Notes under the pieces: model-generated
The model's database searches: none
What the model was told of the DNA's origin: nothing
The model's input: the letters and a program-made list of their open reading frames with translations, nothing else
Made by a program: the position numbers and the translations under genes
In this document: piece after piece, positions 36,856 to 44,610 of the stretch
How the letters are laid out: every line of letters begins with the position of its first letter
Position numbering within the stretch: the stretch's first letter is position 1
Origin: Marinilabiliaceae bacterium JC017
GTDB taxonomy: Bacteria > Bacteroidota > Bacteroidia > Bacteroidales > Marinilabiliaceae
Direction of reading: 5' to 3'
DNA: 64,000 nucleotides
NCBI GenBank assembly: GCA_004296775.1
Contig: RHGE01000016.1
Span: 1 to 64,000, forward strand

Positions 36856-38952
36856 TTAACTGTTTGTATCAAATGTTTCGAAAAACCTGAAATTCAAGAT
36901 TCGTTTCATCCTTCTGCGAAATCCTGACTGCGACTTGGAAACCTGATCGGTTACATTCGACATTAATTCAGGGTTTACAAAATTTACAATCGACACGATC
37001 GGTTTATGATCAATCGAATTTAACACACTTACAATAGTTTTATCCGCCTCAACCCAAGCCCTGTCAGCACGCATCACATAACAGATAACATCTGCTTTAT
37101 TTAAAATGTCAAAAGGAAAAATTCTTGCTTTTAAGACACCTGCTTCAGCAAAAAGATATCGGTCCGAATCTGAATTCTTAACAAGCGAATCATCCTGATA
37201 ACATTCTATCCCATGGGCCAACATACTTTCCATTAAAGCAGCAATAATAGTAGACTTACCTTCTTGCGTAAAGCTGGAAACGAAAGCCAATTTCATTGGA
37301 GAATTGCCATTCTCATTCCACATGTTTAACAATTGATTATTAATAACATGACTAGCTGCCTGTTTTAATTGGTCGTGATACTTATCCTTGTCTCCATTCA
37401 AAAAAGGCATACCTCCCAAACACTTTAATTGAGTTATTCTTTCTGAGCCTGCCACATCTTTGATAGTAGTATCAAAAAAATACGCCAGAAGGTAAAATGC
37501 GCCAGTTACCACAAATCCCATAAGCATTGCTGCAATAACCAACAACTTTCTCTTGGTTGGTTTTGGTGTAATCGGAAAAATAGGTGGGTCAACCACTTTG
37601 AGGGTTGAAGCCATTTCAATGTTTTGCTGCTTTAGTTTCGCCAGCCCCAGATGGTGTAACAACGATAGGTATTCACGCTCCTGCACATCAATCTGTCGCT
37701 CAATCTTTTTCATATTAGCACCTAATGGTGCATAAGAACGAATAATTTCATCAATTTCCTGCTGCCTTTGCTTGAGCATTTCAAGCTTTGCCTTTGCTTC
37801 ATCATGAAGGATAACATTTTGTAACCACTGTATAGCTATCTCGGCTATCTGAATGCCGCTGCGGGTATTTTCAAAATAATGTAGAGAATCCAACGCATGT
37901 TGTAAGTCACTTCGCAACGCCAATGCTTCTGTTTGCAAACCGATATAATAACCACTTACAAGTGAATCCTTTGGTGTATACAAGTCATATAAAGTCTTCT
38001 GCTTATTAATCTCTGTTAATTTATTGCGCAGCGCTGTAATGTGACTACTCTGAAGCTGAAGTTGATTCCTGGCACCGAGCTGGCTCTCCAGATTATCTAT
38101 TGCTGATTTCGCAGCCACAAAATCCAACATCACTGCTTGCCGTTCCAATTCAAATTTTTCCTTTTCAGAAACGACATGTTTGGACTGCTCATAGTAATTA
38201 ATTATCTGATTATCCTGATTGAATTTCAATAAACTACCTTCTACTTTTGCCAGCCTGGAATTAGAAATAGCCAATTGATTATTGAAATAATTGACCACGG
38301 CATCCGTTTGATTTTCTTTCAATGCCCGGTAATTTCGTCTAAAAACATCAAGTAATATCTTTAATGCTTGATAACTCACAGCCGGATCATCCGTTTCATA
38401 GGATAATTCTACCAGATCACTGGTGGAAATACGCTTAACTTTAATCTTTGATAGTGCATCGAAGCTGTAATGGGGATGATACAGATTTATCAACTCATAC
38501 ACGAAATTTTCCTCATCCTTATTCTTAAATGCCAATAGTCGATTATAAGTGTTTTCTACAGAGACCGGATCAACCAACGCTTTCACCTCATCTGGTGTTA
38601 TTCTTTTGATCTCTTCCAATGATGCTTCTGAAACGATACGAGGCAATGCCTCCATTTGGATAATATGCAGAGCAAACAGTCGCAGCCCCACTTCATCAAG
38701 GGTACTTTTGGTACTTATCAGGTTTACTAAATTATCGAAGGCATTGTTGATGGCAAAATAATTAAACTGACCTCCCTGGGTTGACTCAAGCGAATACCCC
38801 GAAGCTATTCCGGTATAAATAACCGAATGTACAGGATACTTTTTGGGCATATTCATGGTTAATAACACAACCGATATCCCCATAATTAAAGGCACACCAA
38901 ATAGTACGCGTTTATGCCGTAACAGCAATCTTATGAATTCAGGTAAACCCAT
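36856..38952 (-). CDS. Wzc/GumC-type chain-length protein with decayed ATPase domain
   Basis: Polysaccharide co-polymerase of 698 aa that sets chain length. It has a membrane segment near residues 15-32, a long periplasmic coiled-coil region (about 190-440), a second membrane segment near 470-495 (LLVIAAMLMGFVVTGAFYLLAYFF), and a cytoplasmic domain. That domain keeps a Walker A-like SSFTQEGKSTI with K566, but lacks the LxxDxD Walker A' and a clear Walker B of BY-kinases, is short (about 150 aa), and has no C-terminal Tyr cluster. Kinase activity is therefore doubtful. The start shares one base with the TolC-like stop (taATG). Confidence 0.88.
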   Translation of the reverse strand: MGLPEFIRLLLRHKRVLFGVPLIMGISVVLLTMNMPKKYPVHSVIYTGIASGYSLESTQGGQFNYFAINNAFDNLVNLISTKSTLDEVGLRLFALHIIQMEALPRIVSEASLEEIKRITPDEVKALVDPVSVENTYNRLLAFKNKDEENFVYELINLYHPHYSFDALSKIKVKRISTSDLVELSYETDDPAVSYQALKILLDVFRRNYRALKENQTDAVVNYFNNQLAISNSRLAKVEGSLLKFNQDNQIINYYEQSKHVVSEKEKFELERQAVMLDFVAAKSAIDNLESQLGARNQLQLQSSHITALRNKLTEINKQKTLYDLYTPKDSLVSGYYIGLQTEALALRSDLQHALDSLHYFENTRSGIQIAEIAIQWLQNVILHDEAKAKLEMLKQRQQEIDEIIRSYAPLGANMKKIERQIDVQEREYLSLLHHLGLAKLKQQNIEMASTLKVVDPPIFPITPKPTKRKLLVIAAMLMGFVVTGAFYLLAYFFDTTIKDVAGSERITQLKCLGGMPFLNGDKDKYHDQLKQAASHVINNQLLNMWNENGNSPMKLAFVSSFTQEGKSTIIAALMESMLAHGIECYQDDSLVKNSDSDRYLFAEAGVLKARIFPFDILNKADVICYVMRADRAWVEADKTIVSVLNSIDHKPIVSIVNFVNPELMSNVTDQVSKSQSGFRRRMKRILNFRFFETFDTNS

Positions 38953-39704
38953 TACATTTCTATTATTTTTATTCCGGTAAGCAATTCAAGCTGAGTAATT
39001 ATTAATCTCATATTATGGCGTGCAACTTTATGAGCAAGTTGAGCTTCGTAATATAAATTCTCTATTCTGGCCAACTCATTCACAGGCAACTGTCCGTCAT
39101 TAAACTCCTTTTTTGCTTTTATCAGTTGCAATTGCATTGTTTCCTGCTGATTGGATTTAATGATCACATCATCATAAGCCTGCAAAAGCTCATAGTAATA
39201 CTCAACAACAAGAGCTTGCACTATTTGCATTGCTTTCACCGATTCATGCTTTGCCTTTTCAATCTCCAAATCAGCAATCTTTACCCGATTCTTTCGTTGA
39301 AAAACATCTGACAATGGTAGATCAAGCGAAAGGCCTATGTAATACCTCTTTTGCTTTTGCGACATCAGCGATGAGGTAGATATGTTTTCATCCCCAAGTT
39401 CATTAACCAGAATTTGATCATACATACCATACCCGTAGCGACCTTCAACCGATAACATATTCATCCATTCCTTCTGTATCGCTGATTTTTCCTGTTCTTT
39501 TATTTTTATGGCTCCGGAAAAATATTTATACGCGCCTGAATTGTTAACCGCATGTTGAATCAATGTGTCAATGGATGGAATATTAGGCATAAGTAACACA
39601 TCCTTCATTTTCGAAGATTCCGATGCTATTCCCTGCCCTGCTACCTTTTCTGAAGACAAGGAGATATAGACTAAGAATAATATTATAGCGGTTTGCTTTA
39701 CCAT
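38952..39704 (-). CDS. Half-length TolC-family outer-membrane protein
   Basis: A 250-aa exported protein (signal KQTAIILFLVYISLSSEKVAGQ) with the coiled-coil and barrel pattern of the TolC family: SGAIKIKEQEKSAIQKEWMNMLSVEGRYGYG, YYIGLSLDLPLSDVFQRKNRVKIADLEIEKAK and a C-terminal LITQLELLTGI. Ordinary TolC proteins are about 420-490 aa with two such halves; only one is present, and the reading frame is intact on both sides (18 bases from the sugar transferase, one-base overlap with the co-polymerase). It sits where Wza is normally encoded, so it may serve as the outer-membrane exit or a part of it. That function is inferred. Confidence 0.8.
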   Translation of the reverse strand: MVKQTAIILFLVYISLSSEKVAGQGIASESSKMKDVLLMPNIPSIDTLIQHAVNNSGAYKYFSGAIKIKEQEKSAIQKEWMNMLSVEGRYGYGMYDQILVNELGDENISTSSLMSQKQKRYYIGLSLDLPLSDVFQRKNRVKIADLEIEKAKHESVKAMQIVQALVVEYYYELLQAYDDVIIKSNQQETMQLQLIKAKKEFNDGQLPVNELARIENLYYEAQLAHKVARHNMRLIITQLELLTGIKIIEM

Positions 39705-39721
39705 TCTATCATCCTCTATAT

Positions 39722-40870
39722 TTACACATTCTGTGATTGCAACAAAGCAGGAATTGTCCTGAAGATGATCTTTATATCATTCTTTAGAGAGTAAGTTCTG
39801 GCATATTCAATATCAAGCATTTTCCGTTCATTGGGAGACATTTGAGAGTTTCTTGCCCTTAATTCAACTTGCCACAATCCTGTTAAACCTGCTGGTGCCA
39901 AAAACCGTTCACTCCATTGATCGGTCGTTAACTGCTCTGCCTCATATAGCGGTAATGGCCGATTACCAACAATAGACATATCTCCTTTCAATACGTTGAT
40001 CAATTGTGGCAATTCATCAATACTGGTATTTCTAATGAATTTTCCAACTTTAGTTATTCGAGGATCATTTTTTATCTTTAAGAAAGCTACCTCAGATGCT
40101 TTTTGATTTTCTTCAACATAAAGATATTCATTCACTTGCCCTTCATCATTATATAGAACAGTGCTATCATATGTATTTATAGCATGATTAATTAACATGC
40201 TATTATTATCATTGAGATATTGGTTTTCACCTGATAGTTTTGATAAACTCTTTTCGGCATCAACTTTCATCGAACGAAACTTATAAAAATTGAATATTTT
40301 ATACCCCGCCCCAACTCGTTGCGATACAAAAAGTACACTGCCTTTTGATCCCAGTTTTATTATTATTGATATCAGTAACATCAGAGGAGAAAGCACAACC
40401 AAAGCCACACTCGCAATTAATACATCAAACACTCTCTTTTCTACAGGAGTTTTATACTTCTTAAAGCGATCATTTGAGCTCCTTACACCTAATCGGCTTT
40501 TATAGTCGATTAAAAAGCCTATTCGTTTTGCAATATTACCTGCCTTTTCGGCAAAACGATAGATATCATCCACTCCCATTGACAAAAGCTTTCCTCTTTG
40601 CTCTGGTTTAACTGAATCGTTTACCAAAATCACCACTGACTCTCTAATTTTTTTGTTTGCTTTAAGAAATCTCATAAAAGAGAAGTGACACATATCATCA
40701 CCATTACACTCCAACACAATAAAATCAACCTCATGCATCAATTTCGTCATTCTCTCTATCAACTGACGACCATTGGCATAATAATGCATCACTACATTTC
40801 CTATTTGAACGGATAATGTTTGAGCAAATAAATATCTTTGCCCTACGTATATACCTACCTTAGCTTTCAT
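39722..40870 (-). CDS. Initiating sugar transferase with N-terminal pseudo-receiver
   Basis: A 382-aa protein that would transfer the first sugar-phosphate to undecaprenyl phosphate. Residues from about 140 hold the Bac_transf domain: EKRVFDVLIASVALVVLSPL (membrane segment), SVLFVSQRVGAGYKIFNFYKFRSM, STDELPQLINVLKGDMSIVGNRPLP (listed in part) and GLTGLWQ. Residues 1-125 have the receiver fold pattern (VDFIVLECNGDD; ESVVILVNDSVKPEQRGKLLSMGVDDIYRF), but the phospho-acceptor Asp position reads Glu and the N-terminal acidic pair is missing. A non-phosphorylated regulatory domain fused to the committing enzyme is unusual. It is the first gene of the polysaccharide transcript. Confidence 0.88.
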   Translation of the reverse strand: MKAKVGIYVGQRYLFAQTLSVQIGNVVMHYYANGRQLIERMTKLMHEVDFIVLECNGDDMCHFSFMRFLKANKKIRESVVILVNDSVKPEQRGKLLSMGVDDIYRFAEKAGNIAKRIGFLIDYKSRLGVRSSNDRFKKYKTPVEKRVFDVLIASVALVVLSPLMLLISIIIKLGSKGSVLFVSQRVGAGYKIFNFYKFRSMKVDAEKSLSKLSGENQYLNDNNSMLINHAINTYDSTVLYNDEGQVNEYLYVEENQKASEVAFLKIKNDPRITKVGKFIRNTSIDELPQLINVLKGDMSIVGNRPLPLYEAEQLTTDQWSERFLAPAGLTGLWQVELRARNSQMSPNERKMLDIEYARTYSLKNDIKIIFRTIPALLQSQNV

Positions 40871-41003
40871 TGGTTTAAATTTTATTTGTTAGCTAAATCC
40901 CTCCAAAAATCCCTGTTCACTCAAGTTGAATTCTTAATATTTCTCAATTACTCTTTAATTCATTCTATGATAGAAGAAGTTTTACTCACAGCTAGTTTCA
41001 CAA

Positions 41004-41381
41004 CTATTGATTTTGAGTATGAACAACTTTTTCAATACGAATTTTCAATTCTTCAGGATTAAACGGTTTTACAATAAAATCATGCGCGCCCAACTGAAGT
41101 AACCTGATACGATCTTTTGAACTCTGCAAACTGGATAAAATGATTACCGGAATATCTTTAAACACACCAGAAGCCTTAATCTGGCTAAGAAAGGTCTCAC
41201 CATTCACTGTCGGCATATCAACATCAGAAATAACACAGTCAGGAAAATTTCCTTCATGAAGCCACTCAAAAGCCTTTTGGCCATTAGATGTAGTAATGAC
41301 CTCATATTCTTTTGACAGAAACAAAGAAATCAGACTTCGTATTTCTGGCTTATCATCAATGACTAATAGCTTCTTTTTCAT
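41004..41381 (-). CDS. Stand-alone CheY-like response regulator
   Basis: A 125-aa single-domain receiver. Acidic pocket KKKLLVIDDKPEIRSL, phospho-acceptor Asp in CVISDVDMPTVNG, Ser/Thr switch in PVIILSSLQS and Lys in GAHDFIVKPF are all intact. It has no output domain and lies between the polysaccharide locus (133 bases downstream) and a group of histidine kinases. It may pass phosphate within that network or act on the polysaccharide machinery by protein contact. Confidence 0.9.
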   Translation of the reverse strand: MKKKLLVIDDKPEIRSLISLFLSKEYEVITTSNGQKAFEWLHEGNFPDCVISDVDMPTVNGETFLSQIKASGVFKDIPVIILSSLQSSKDRIRLLQLGAHDFIVKPFNPEELKIRIEKVVHTQNQ

Positions 41382-41475
41382 ATCACATATTTTTTATAGT
41401 TAGATTACATCTGTTACTATTAAAAAGTCTTTTTCAACTAACACAGTAACAAGGACAAAGCTTTATTGTGTTTGA

Positions 41476-41745
41476 TTATTCCAGTAAACCTTCCTTTCTC
41501 AAACTATGATTTGATTCTACCAATGTCCCATCCTTCTCAAATAGAATAGATTTATATCCTTCTTTAAGAACCTGCATAACTTCATATCCTCCCTCTCTTT
41601 CTATATGTTCATAATCCATCTGAGTCAGTGAAAACCTTGAACCTTCCGACAACGAACTGATTGGCAGCATACCATGATTTATATTTTGGGAACACCCACC
41701 AATTACTAACAATATTGTTCCAATCAACACTACAATCTTTTTCAT
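41476..41745 (-). CDS. Small lipoprotein of unknown function
   Basis: An 89-aa protein with a lipoprotein signal (MKKIVVLIGTILLVIGGCSQ) and a short hydrophilic mature part of about 70 residues (MDYEHIEREGGYEVMQVLKEGYKSILFEKDGTLVESNHSL). No family is recognised. It lies 94 bases upstream of the CheY-like gene on the same strand and faces away from the NtrC-type regulator, with which it shares a 344-base intergenic region. Confidence 0.65.
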   Translation of the reverse strand: MKKIVVLIGTILLVIGGCSQNINHGMLPISSLSEGSRFSLTQMDYEHIEREGGYEVMQVLKEGYKSILFEKDGTLVESNHSLRKEGLLE

Positions 41746-42089
41746 TTGTTCAATTTTTCAATAAGAACATGACCAAATATCAAATTCTATTTTATTGTGT
41801 CGAATTATTGTTTTCTATCATTTTAACGATCCCATAAAGGTTATTGCCATCTTGTTCGTAGCCTATCTATAACTACTTCCATACCAAAATAATCATCAAT
41901 CTGAATTACTGACATTTAACCTCCTAATATAATCTTCAGCAACTAGGAAATATTCGAAAATGAAGCTTGACTATAATGCATTGTCCCAATGCCTCATTCG
42001 AAAAAGAAGAAAACGCAAAATTCACCAAACAAGCAATATTCACAATTAAATGAATTTTACTACATTAGTGTTAATCAATTAAATATACC
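41746..42089. promoter_or_regulatory. Divergent intergenic region with inverted repeat
   Basis: A 344-base AT-rich region between the small lipoprotein (minus) and the NtrC-type regulator (plus). It holds an inverted repeat gcattg-tcc-caatgc at 41978-41992, a possible operator. I looked for a -24/-12 element on both strands and found none with correct spacing. Confidence 0.35.
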
Positions 42090-43472
42090 ATGAACCCACA
42101 TAAGCTACATATCTTAGTTTTGGATGACGATCCTATTATCCGAAAAATCATCTCATCTTCATTGAAAAAAAATTTTCTGATCTCCACAGCTGCAGTACCA
42201 TCGGAGGCATTTAAAAAACTCCGTGAAATGCCAATTGATATCTTAATCTGCGATATCCAACTCCCGGAAATGGACGGAATAACTTTAGTGAAAACTGTTA
42301 AAGATGATTTTCCAGAAATTGAAATCATCATGATTAGCTCGGATGTAAATCTCCAAAATGCAATTGAAGCCCTAAGGTTAGGTGCTTTTGACATCTTTAA
42401 AAAACCACTTGATACAAACGAAATACTCCTTGCTATTGAGCGAACAAAAAAATTTACTACTCTCCAACAGAAGCTCCAACAACTTGAAAGAAGTAAGTCT
42501 TTCCTTATAAAAGAGCAACAAAACAGGAAAGACATGGAAATTATAAGTTGGAGCCCCTCAATGGATAAGGTCAAAGAACTCATGTATAAAGTCGCACAAA
42601 CACCCGATACTTCCGTCTTGATTACCGGCGAAAGTGGAACAGGCAAAGAACTTATTGCCAGGGGCATTCATAACATTAGCTCAAGAAAAGATGAATTTTT
42701 TGGTGCCGTTAATACTTCTGCTATCCCTGAAACATTATTCGAGAGTGAATTTTTCGGACACAAAAAAGGTTCTTTTACGGGTGCCATCAATGAAAAAGTA
42801 GGTTGGTTTGAAGTGGCCAATAACGGTTCTCTCTTCCTGGATGAAATTGGAGACATGCCCAATAATTTGCAAATTAAACTACTGCGGGTCTTAGAAGAAC
42901 GTACATTTAATAAAGTTGGGTCTTCAAAACAACAATCATTCGACATTCGTGTCATTGCCGCCACAAACAAAGAAATGGAAGAGATGAGCTCCGGTGAACA
43001 TTTCAGAACTGATTTATTTTATAGAATCGCAGCTTTTCATATCCACATTTCTCCTTTACGCGAAAGAAAAGAAGACATGCCTGTACTTTTAAGCCATTTT
43101 ATCCAATTTTTTTCAGATCGAATGCGAAAAAACATCAAGGGTATTGATGATGAAGCCATATTTCAGTTACAACGGTACGATTTTCCAGGAAATGTAAGAG
43201 AGTTAAGAAATATGTGCGAAAGAGCTGTTATTTTATGCGACAATAAATTTGTAGAAACAATCCATTTCCCTGATACCATCATGAACCAACCTTTAAGTCA
43301 AGAAGAAAATCAGGAAGTGTTACAATTAGAAGAAGTAGAAAAACTCACAATACAAAAAGCTCTTGCCAAAGCCAATTATAACAAGGCGAAGGCTGCAGAA
43401 TTACTCAATATTCAATGGAATGCCTTGCATCGTCGTTTAAAGAAACATGGTATTGATCTTCCAACCAATTAA
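42090..43472 (+). CDS. NtrC-family sigma-54 response regulator
   Basis: A 460-aa regulator: receiver (LHILVLDDDPIIRKI; ILICDIQLPEMDG with the phospho-acceptor Asp; IMISSD; GAFDIFKKPL), AAA+ domain (GESGTGKEL, ESEFFGHKKGSFTGAINE, NGSLFLDEIGDMP, DIRVIAATNKE) and C-terminal Fis-like helix-turn-helix (ANYNKAKAAELLNIQWNALHRRLKKHGI). All key residues are intact, with GSFTGA in the sigma-54 contact loop. It ends convergently with the REC-kinase gene (4-base overlap) and is probably phosphorylated by one of the neighbouring kinases. Its targets may include the polysaccharide locus, but I found no convincing sigma-54 site there. Confidence 0.94.
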   Translation: MNPHKLHILVLDDDPIIRKIISSSLKKNFLISTAAVPSEAFKKLREMPIDILICDIQLPEMDGITLVKTVKDDFPEIEIIMISSDVNLQNAIEALRLGAFDIFKKPLDTNEILLAIERTKKFTTLQQKLQQLERSKSFLIKEQQNRKDMEIISWSPSMDKVKELMYKVAQTPDTSVLITGESGTGKELIARGIHNISSRKDEFFGAVNTSAIPETLFESEFFGHKKGSFTGAINEKVGWFEVANNGSLFLDEIGDMPNNLQIKLLRVLEERTFNKVGSSKQQSFDIRVIAATNKEMEEMSSGEHFRTDLFYRIAAFHIHISPLRERKEDMPVLLSHFIQFFSDRMRKNIKGIDDEAIFQLQRYDFPGNVRELRNMCERAVILCDNKFVETIHFPDTIMNQPLSQEENQEVLQLEEVEKLTIQKALAKANYNKAKAAELLNIQWNALHRRLKKHGIDLPTN

Positions 43473-44572
43473 GTGGTTGGGAGCAGGATTGTAAACGTAC
43501 TTCCTTCACCTATCTTGCTGTTAACAATAATCTGTCCGTCATGTTTGCTTACAAAATCATGACAAACCTTCAAACCCAAACCACTTCCTCTTTCATCGTT
43601 CGTTCCGGTTGTTATCAGGTTTACATTACTATCAAACAGTTGTTCAAGCTTCTCTTCAGGTATACCAATACCTGTATCCTTTATGCTGATTTTAGCCCAC
43701 CGGTCACTTTTCTCCGATTCCACCATAATCCGTCCACCAGAGCGAGTAAATTTAATTGCATTTGAAATAAGGTTCCGTACCACTGTCTTCATCATATTTT
43801 TATCTGCTTGAATAATGACATCATCTTTAATCTCGGAATACAATTCAATACTCTTTCTTGCTGCATTTGCCTTCAACACATTGACGTTCTCACTAACAAG
43901 AAACTTCAAGGAGACCGGACTTTTCCAAGGAACCAAATCACCTAATTGATTTCGTGACCAATAAAGAAGGTTCTCTAATAATTCAAATGTATCATTAGTG
44001 GTTTGTGATAGCATTGAAACTAAATTTGTAAAATCGTCTCTATTTATATCATTTTTCTGTAATGCATTTAACATCATATAAATTGAAGCAAGAGGCGAAC
44101 GTAAATCATGCCCGATAATAGAATATAATTTATCACGAGAGGAAATGGTGCGCCTCAATTCAGCTGATTGTCTTTCTATCTTTTGCTTCGAATCAAATAA
44201 CTCCAGATGAGTTTCAACCCGAACTAACAATTCCCTCTTCTTAAATGGTTTAGTAATATAGTCAGCTCCACCAACTTCAAAGCCTCTTACAATGCTATCC
44301 TCTTCAGTGAGAGCAGTAATGAATATAATTGGAATATCCATAATCTTTTCATTCTGTTTGATGATTTCACAAACCGAAAACCCATCCATTTCCGGCATCA
44401 TCACATCCAACAAAATCAGATCTATTTCAGACACTTCCAATATTTTAAGAGCTTCCTTTCCACTAAAAGCAACAGCCAATTTGTACCCTTCATTTTTCAA
44501 AATAGTAGCCAATATCCGAACATTCTCTTGAACATCATCCACTATCAATATATGTTTTTCACTCCTAAGCAT
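43469..44572 (-). CDS. Receiver-histidine kinase (REC-HisKA-HATPase)
   Basis: A 367-aa soluble kinase. Residues 1-125 are a complete receiver (KHILIVDDVQENVRIL; LILLDVMMPEMDGFSV; IIFITALTEED; GGADYITKPF). A coiled linker leads to the HisKA box SIIGHDLRSPLASIYMMLNAL and the ATPase domain (VVRNLISNAIKFTRSGG; IKDTGIGIPEEKL; GSGLGLKVC). It has no membrane segment and no other sensor, so its input is phosphate on the receiver. It lies 38 bases after the large hybrid kinase gene, suggesting the two form a relay. Confidence 0.93.
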   Translation of the reverse strand: MLRSEKHILIVDDVQENVRILATILKNEGYKLAVAFSGKEALKILEVSEIDLILLDVMMPEMDGFSVCEIIKQNEKIMDIPIIFITALTEEDSIVRGFEVGGADYITKPFKKRELLVRVETHLELFDSKQKIERQSAELRRTISSRDKLYSIIGHDLRSPLASIYMMLNALQKNDINRDDFTNLVSMLSQTTNDTFELLENLLYWSRNQLGDLVPWKSPVSLKFLVSENVNVLKANAARKSIELYSEIKDDVIIQADKNMMKTVVRNLISNAIKFTRSGGRIMVESEKSDRWAKISIKDTGIGIPEEKLEQLFDSNVNLITTGTNDERGSGLGLKVCHDFVSKHDGQIIVNSKIGEGSTFTILLPTT

Positions 44573-44610
44573 AACAATAACATTTAGTATTAATATTCAC
44601 TTAAAAATAA

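Noticed and set aside
40871-41003. Sigma-54 promoter for the polysaccharide locus (ttggagggatttagct on the minus strand)
   Set aside because: The GG to GC spacing is 9 instead of 10 bases, which sigma-54 does not normally tolerate.
41978-41992. Sigma-54 element on the minus strand around the gcattg/caatgc inverted repeat
   Set aside because: Spacing between the GG and GC pairs is wrong; kept only as a possible operator.
42071-42667. 198-codon minus-strand frame antisense to the NtrC-type regulator
   Set aside because: The sense strand encodes intact receiver and AAA+ motifs; the antisense product is Ser/Phe-rich as expected of a shadow frame.
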